From NCBI RefSeq assembly GCF_001039355.2, contig NW_019773948.1, positions 1 through 31,751 on the forward strand: a DNA stretch of 31,751 nucleotides. Reading direction: 5' to 3'. Each line of letters starts with the position of its first letter. Position 1 is the first letter of the stretch. The notes under the pieces were generated by a model. That model made no database searches, was not told the DNA's origin, and saw only the letters and a list, made by a program, of their open reading frames with translations. Made by a program: the position numbers and the translations under genes. Origin of the DNA: Lingula anatina (taxonomy: Eukaryota; Brachiopoda; Lingulata; Lingulida; Lingulidae). Below are positions 31,378 to 31,751 of this stretch, one piece after another.

Positions 31378-31378
<1 letters not shown>

Positions 31379-31410
<32 letters not shown>

Positions 31411-31412
31411 GA
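31379..31412. repeat. (CT)n microsatellite
   Basis: CT run with one TT interruption, directly before the family B element copy. Confidence 0.95.
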
Positions 31413-31419
31413 TGTTAGT

Positions 31420-31577
31420 TTGTAACTGAGGGTCCGTGTAACAGAGAGTCCACTCTCCATTTAATTATACAGGTTAGGGTTAGCCTGACGTAAGTGGGTT
31501 AAAATCTAGGGCCAGGCTTACCTGTACAAATGAATGGGAAGCGGACTCTATCATGGGGGACTCTCTGTCGCATCACA
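31420..31577 (-). mobile_element. MITE-like repeat, family B, copy 2
   Basis: Reverse complement of 6467-6626 over about 160 bp, including aaatgaatgggaagcggact, ggttagggttag and ggggactctctgtc. It lies between two CT microsatellites in a PASK intron. Confidence 0.8.
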
Positions 31578-31640
31578 TATGTACTCTTGCTTTCTCTCTC
31601 TCTCTATCTCTTAAGCATTATTCTACTTGAGGTATAATTA

Positions 31641-31751
31641 GTACCACCAGCGTGTACGCTGGCGGTACTCATGGTTTTAGTCCCGACCCGTATCGTACGG
31701 CTCCGCCGGCTCCGCCGGCTCCGTAAGCTCCGCCGGCTCCGCAGGGTGGGG
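31641..31751. mobile_element. Start of a GC-rich repeat with hairpin terminus, cut by the window edge
   Basis: The hairpin at 31641-31668 (gtaccaccagcgt pairing with acgctggcggtac, one mismatch) matches the motif beside the N at 17576-17600. It is followed by cgtatcgtacggctccgccg and several repeats of ggctccgcc, far richer in G+C than the surroundings. This looks like the end of an interspersed element; type unknown. Confidence 0.5.

Larger units (their letters stand above)
30991..31751. other. PASK intron continuing to the window edge
   Basis: No exon is recognised. It contains CT microsatellites (about 31379-31412 and 31591-31612), a family B MITE copy, and at the edge the start of a GC-rich element. 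Confidence 0.6.

Noticed and set aside
1-31751. CRISPR arrays, bacterial operons, rRNA genes
   Set aside because: None seen; the window has intron-containing animal genes, and its repeats are microsatellites and MITEs.

Overview
This window is nuclear DNA of an animal, most likely a marine invertebrate. It is AT-rich, the genes are split by GT-AG introns, there are many microsatellites (GA, AT, GT, AAT, TTTA) and short inverted-repeat transposons, and the gene families (TRIM/B-box/NHL, Mab-21-fold cGAS-like, CENP-O, PAS kinase, class A GPCR) are metazoan. I cannot name the phylum from sequence alone; a mollusc, brachiopod, hemichordate or amphioxus-like genome would all fit. A 0.58-kb tandem block with about 3% divergence around a single N suggests a highly heterozygous animal whose two haplotypes were partly stacked in the assembly.

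Layout. 1-539 (minus): the N-terminus of a class A GPCR running off the left edge. 540-4188: intergenic, with microsatellites. 4189-5652 (plus): a RING/B-box/coiled-coil/NHL TRIM-type reading frame broken by two in-frame stops. 5653-8708: intergenic, with a MITE-like repeat. 8709-16624 (plus): a four-exon gene assembled here by matching splice phases. It encodes a signal peptide, a Mab-21/cGAS-like nucleotidyltransferase domain with all three metal-binding acidic residues, one transmembrane helix and a 124-residue cytoplasmic tail carrying a repeated WDGGxSQ motif. 17031-18168: a duplicated block holding two copies of the CENP-O promoter and first exon. 18040-21159 (plus): CENP-O, six coding exons. 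22149 to beyond 30990 (plus): the 5' part of PASK (PAS domain kinase), ten coding exons covering the N-terminal region and PAS domains; the kinase domain lies past the right edge.

CENP-O and PASK are tandem and about 1 kb apart. Both have housekeeping-type promoter motifs (ETS and GC box; NRF1-like and YY1-like). The most novel item is the membrane-tethered, apparently ecto-oriented cGAS-like protein. Others worth attention are a possible alternative PASK first exon that would encode an N-myristoylation signal, a triplicated PASK splice donor, and two foldback transposons with exact target-site duplications (TTA and CACTTTAG).
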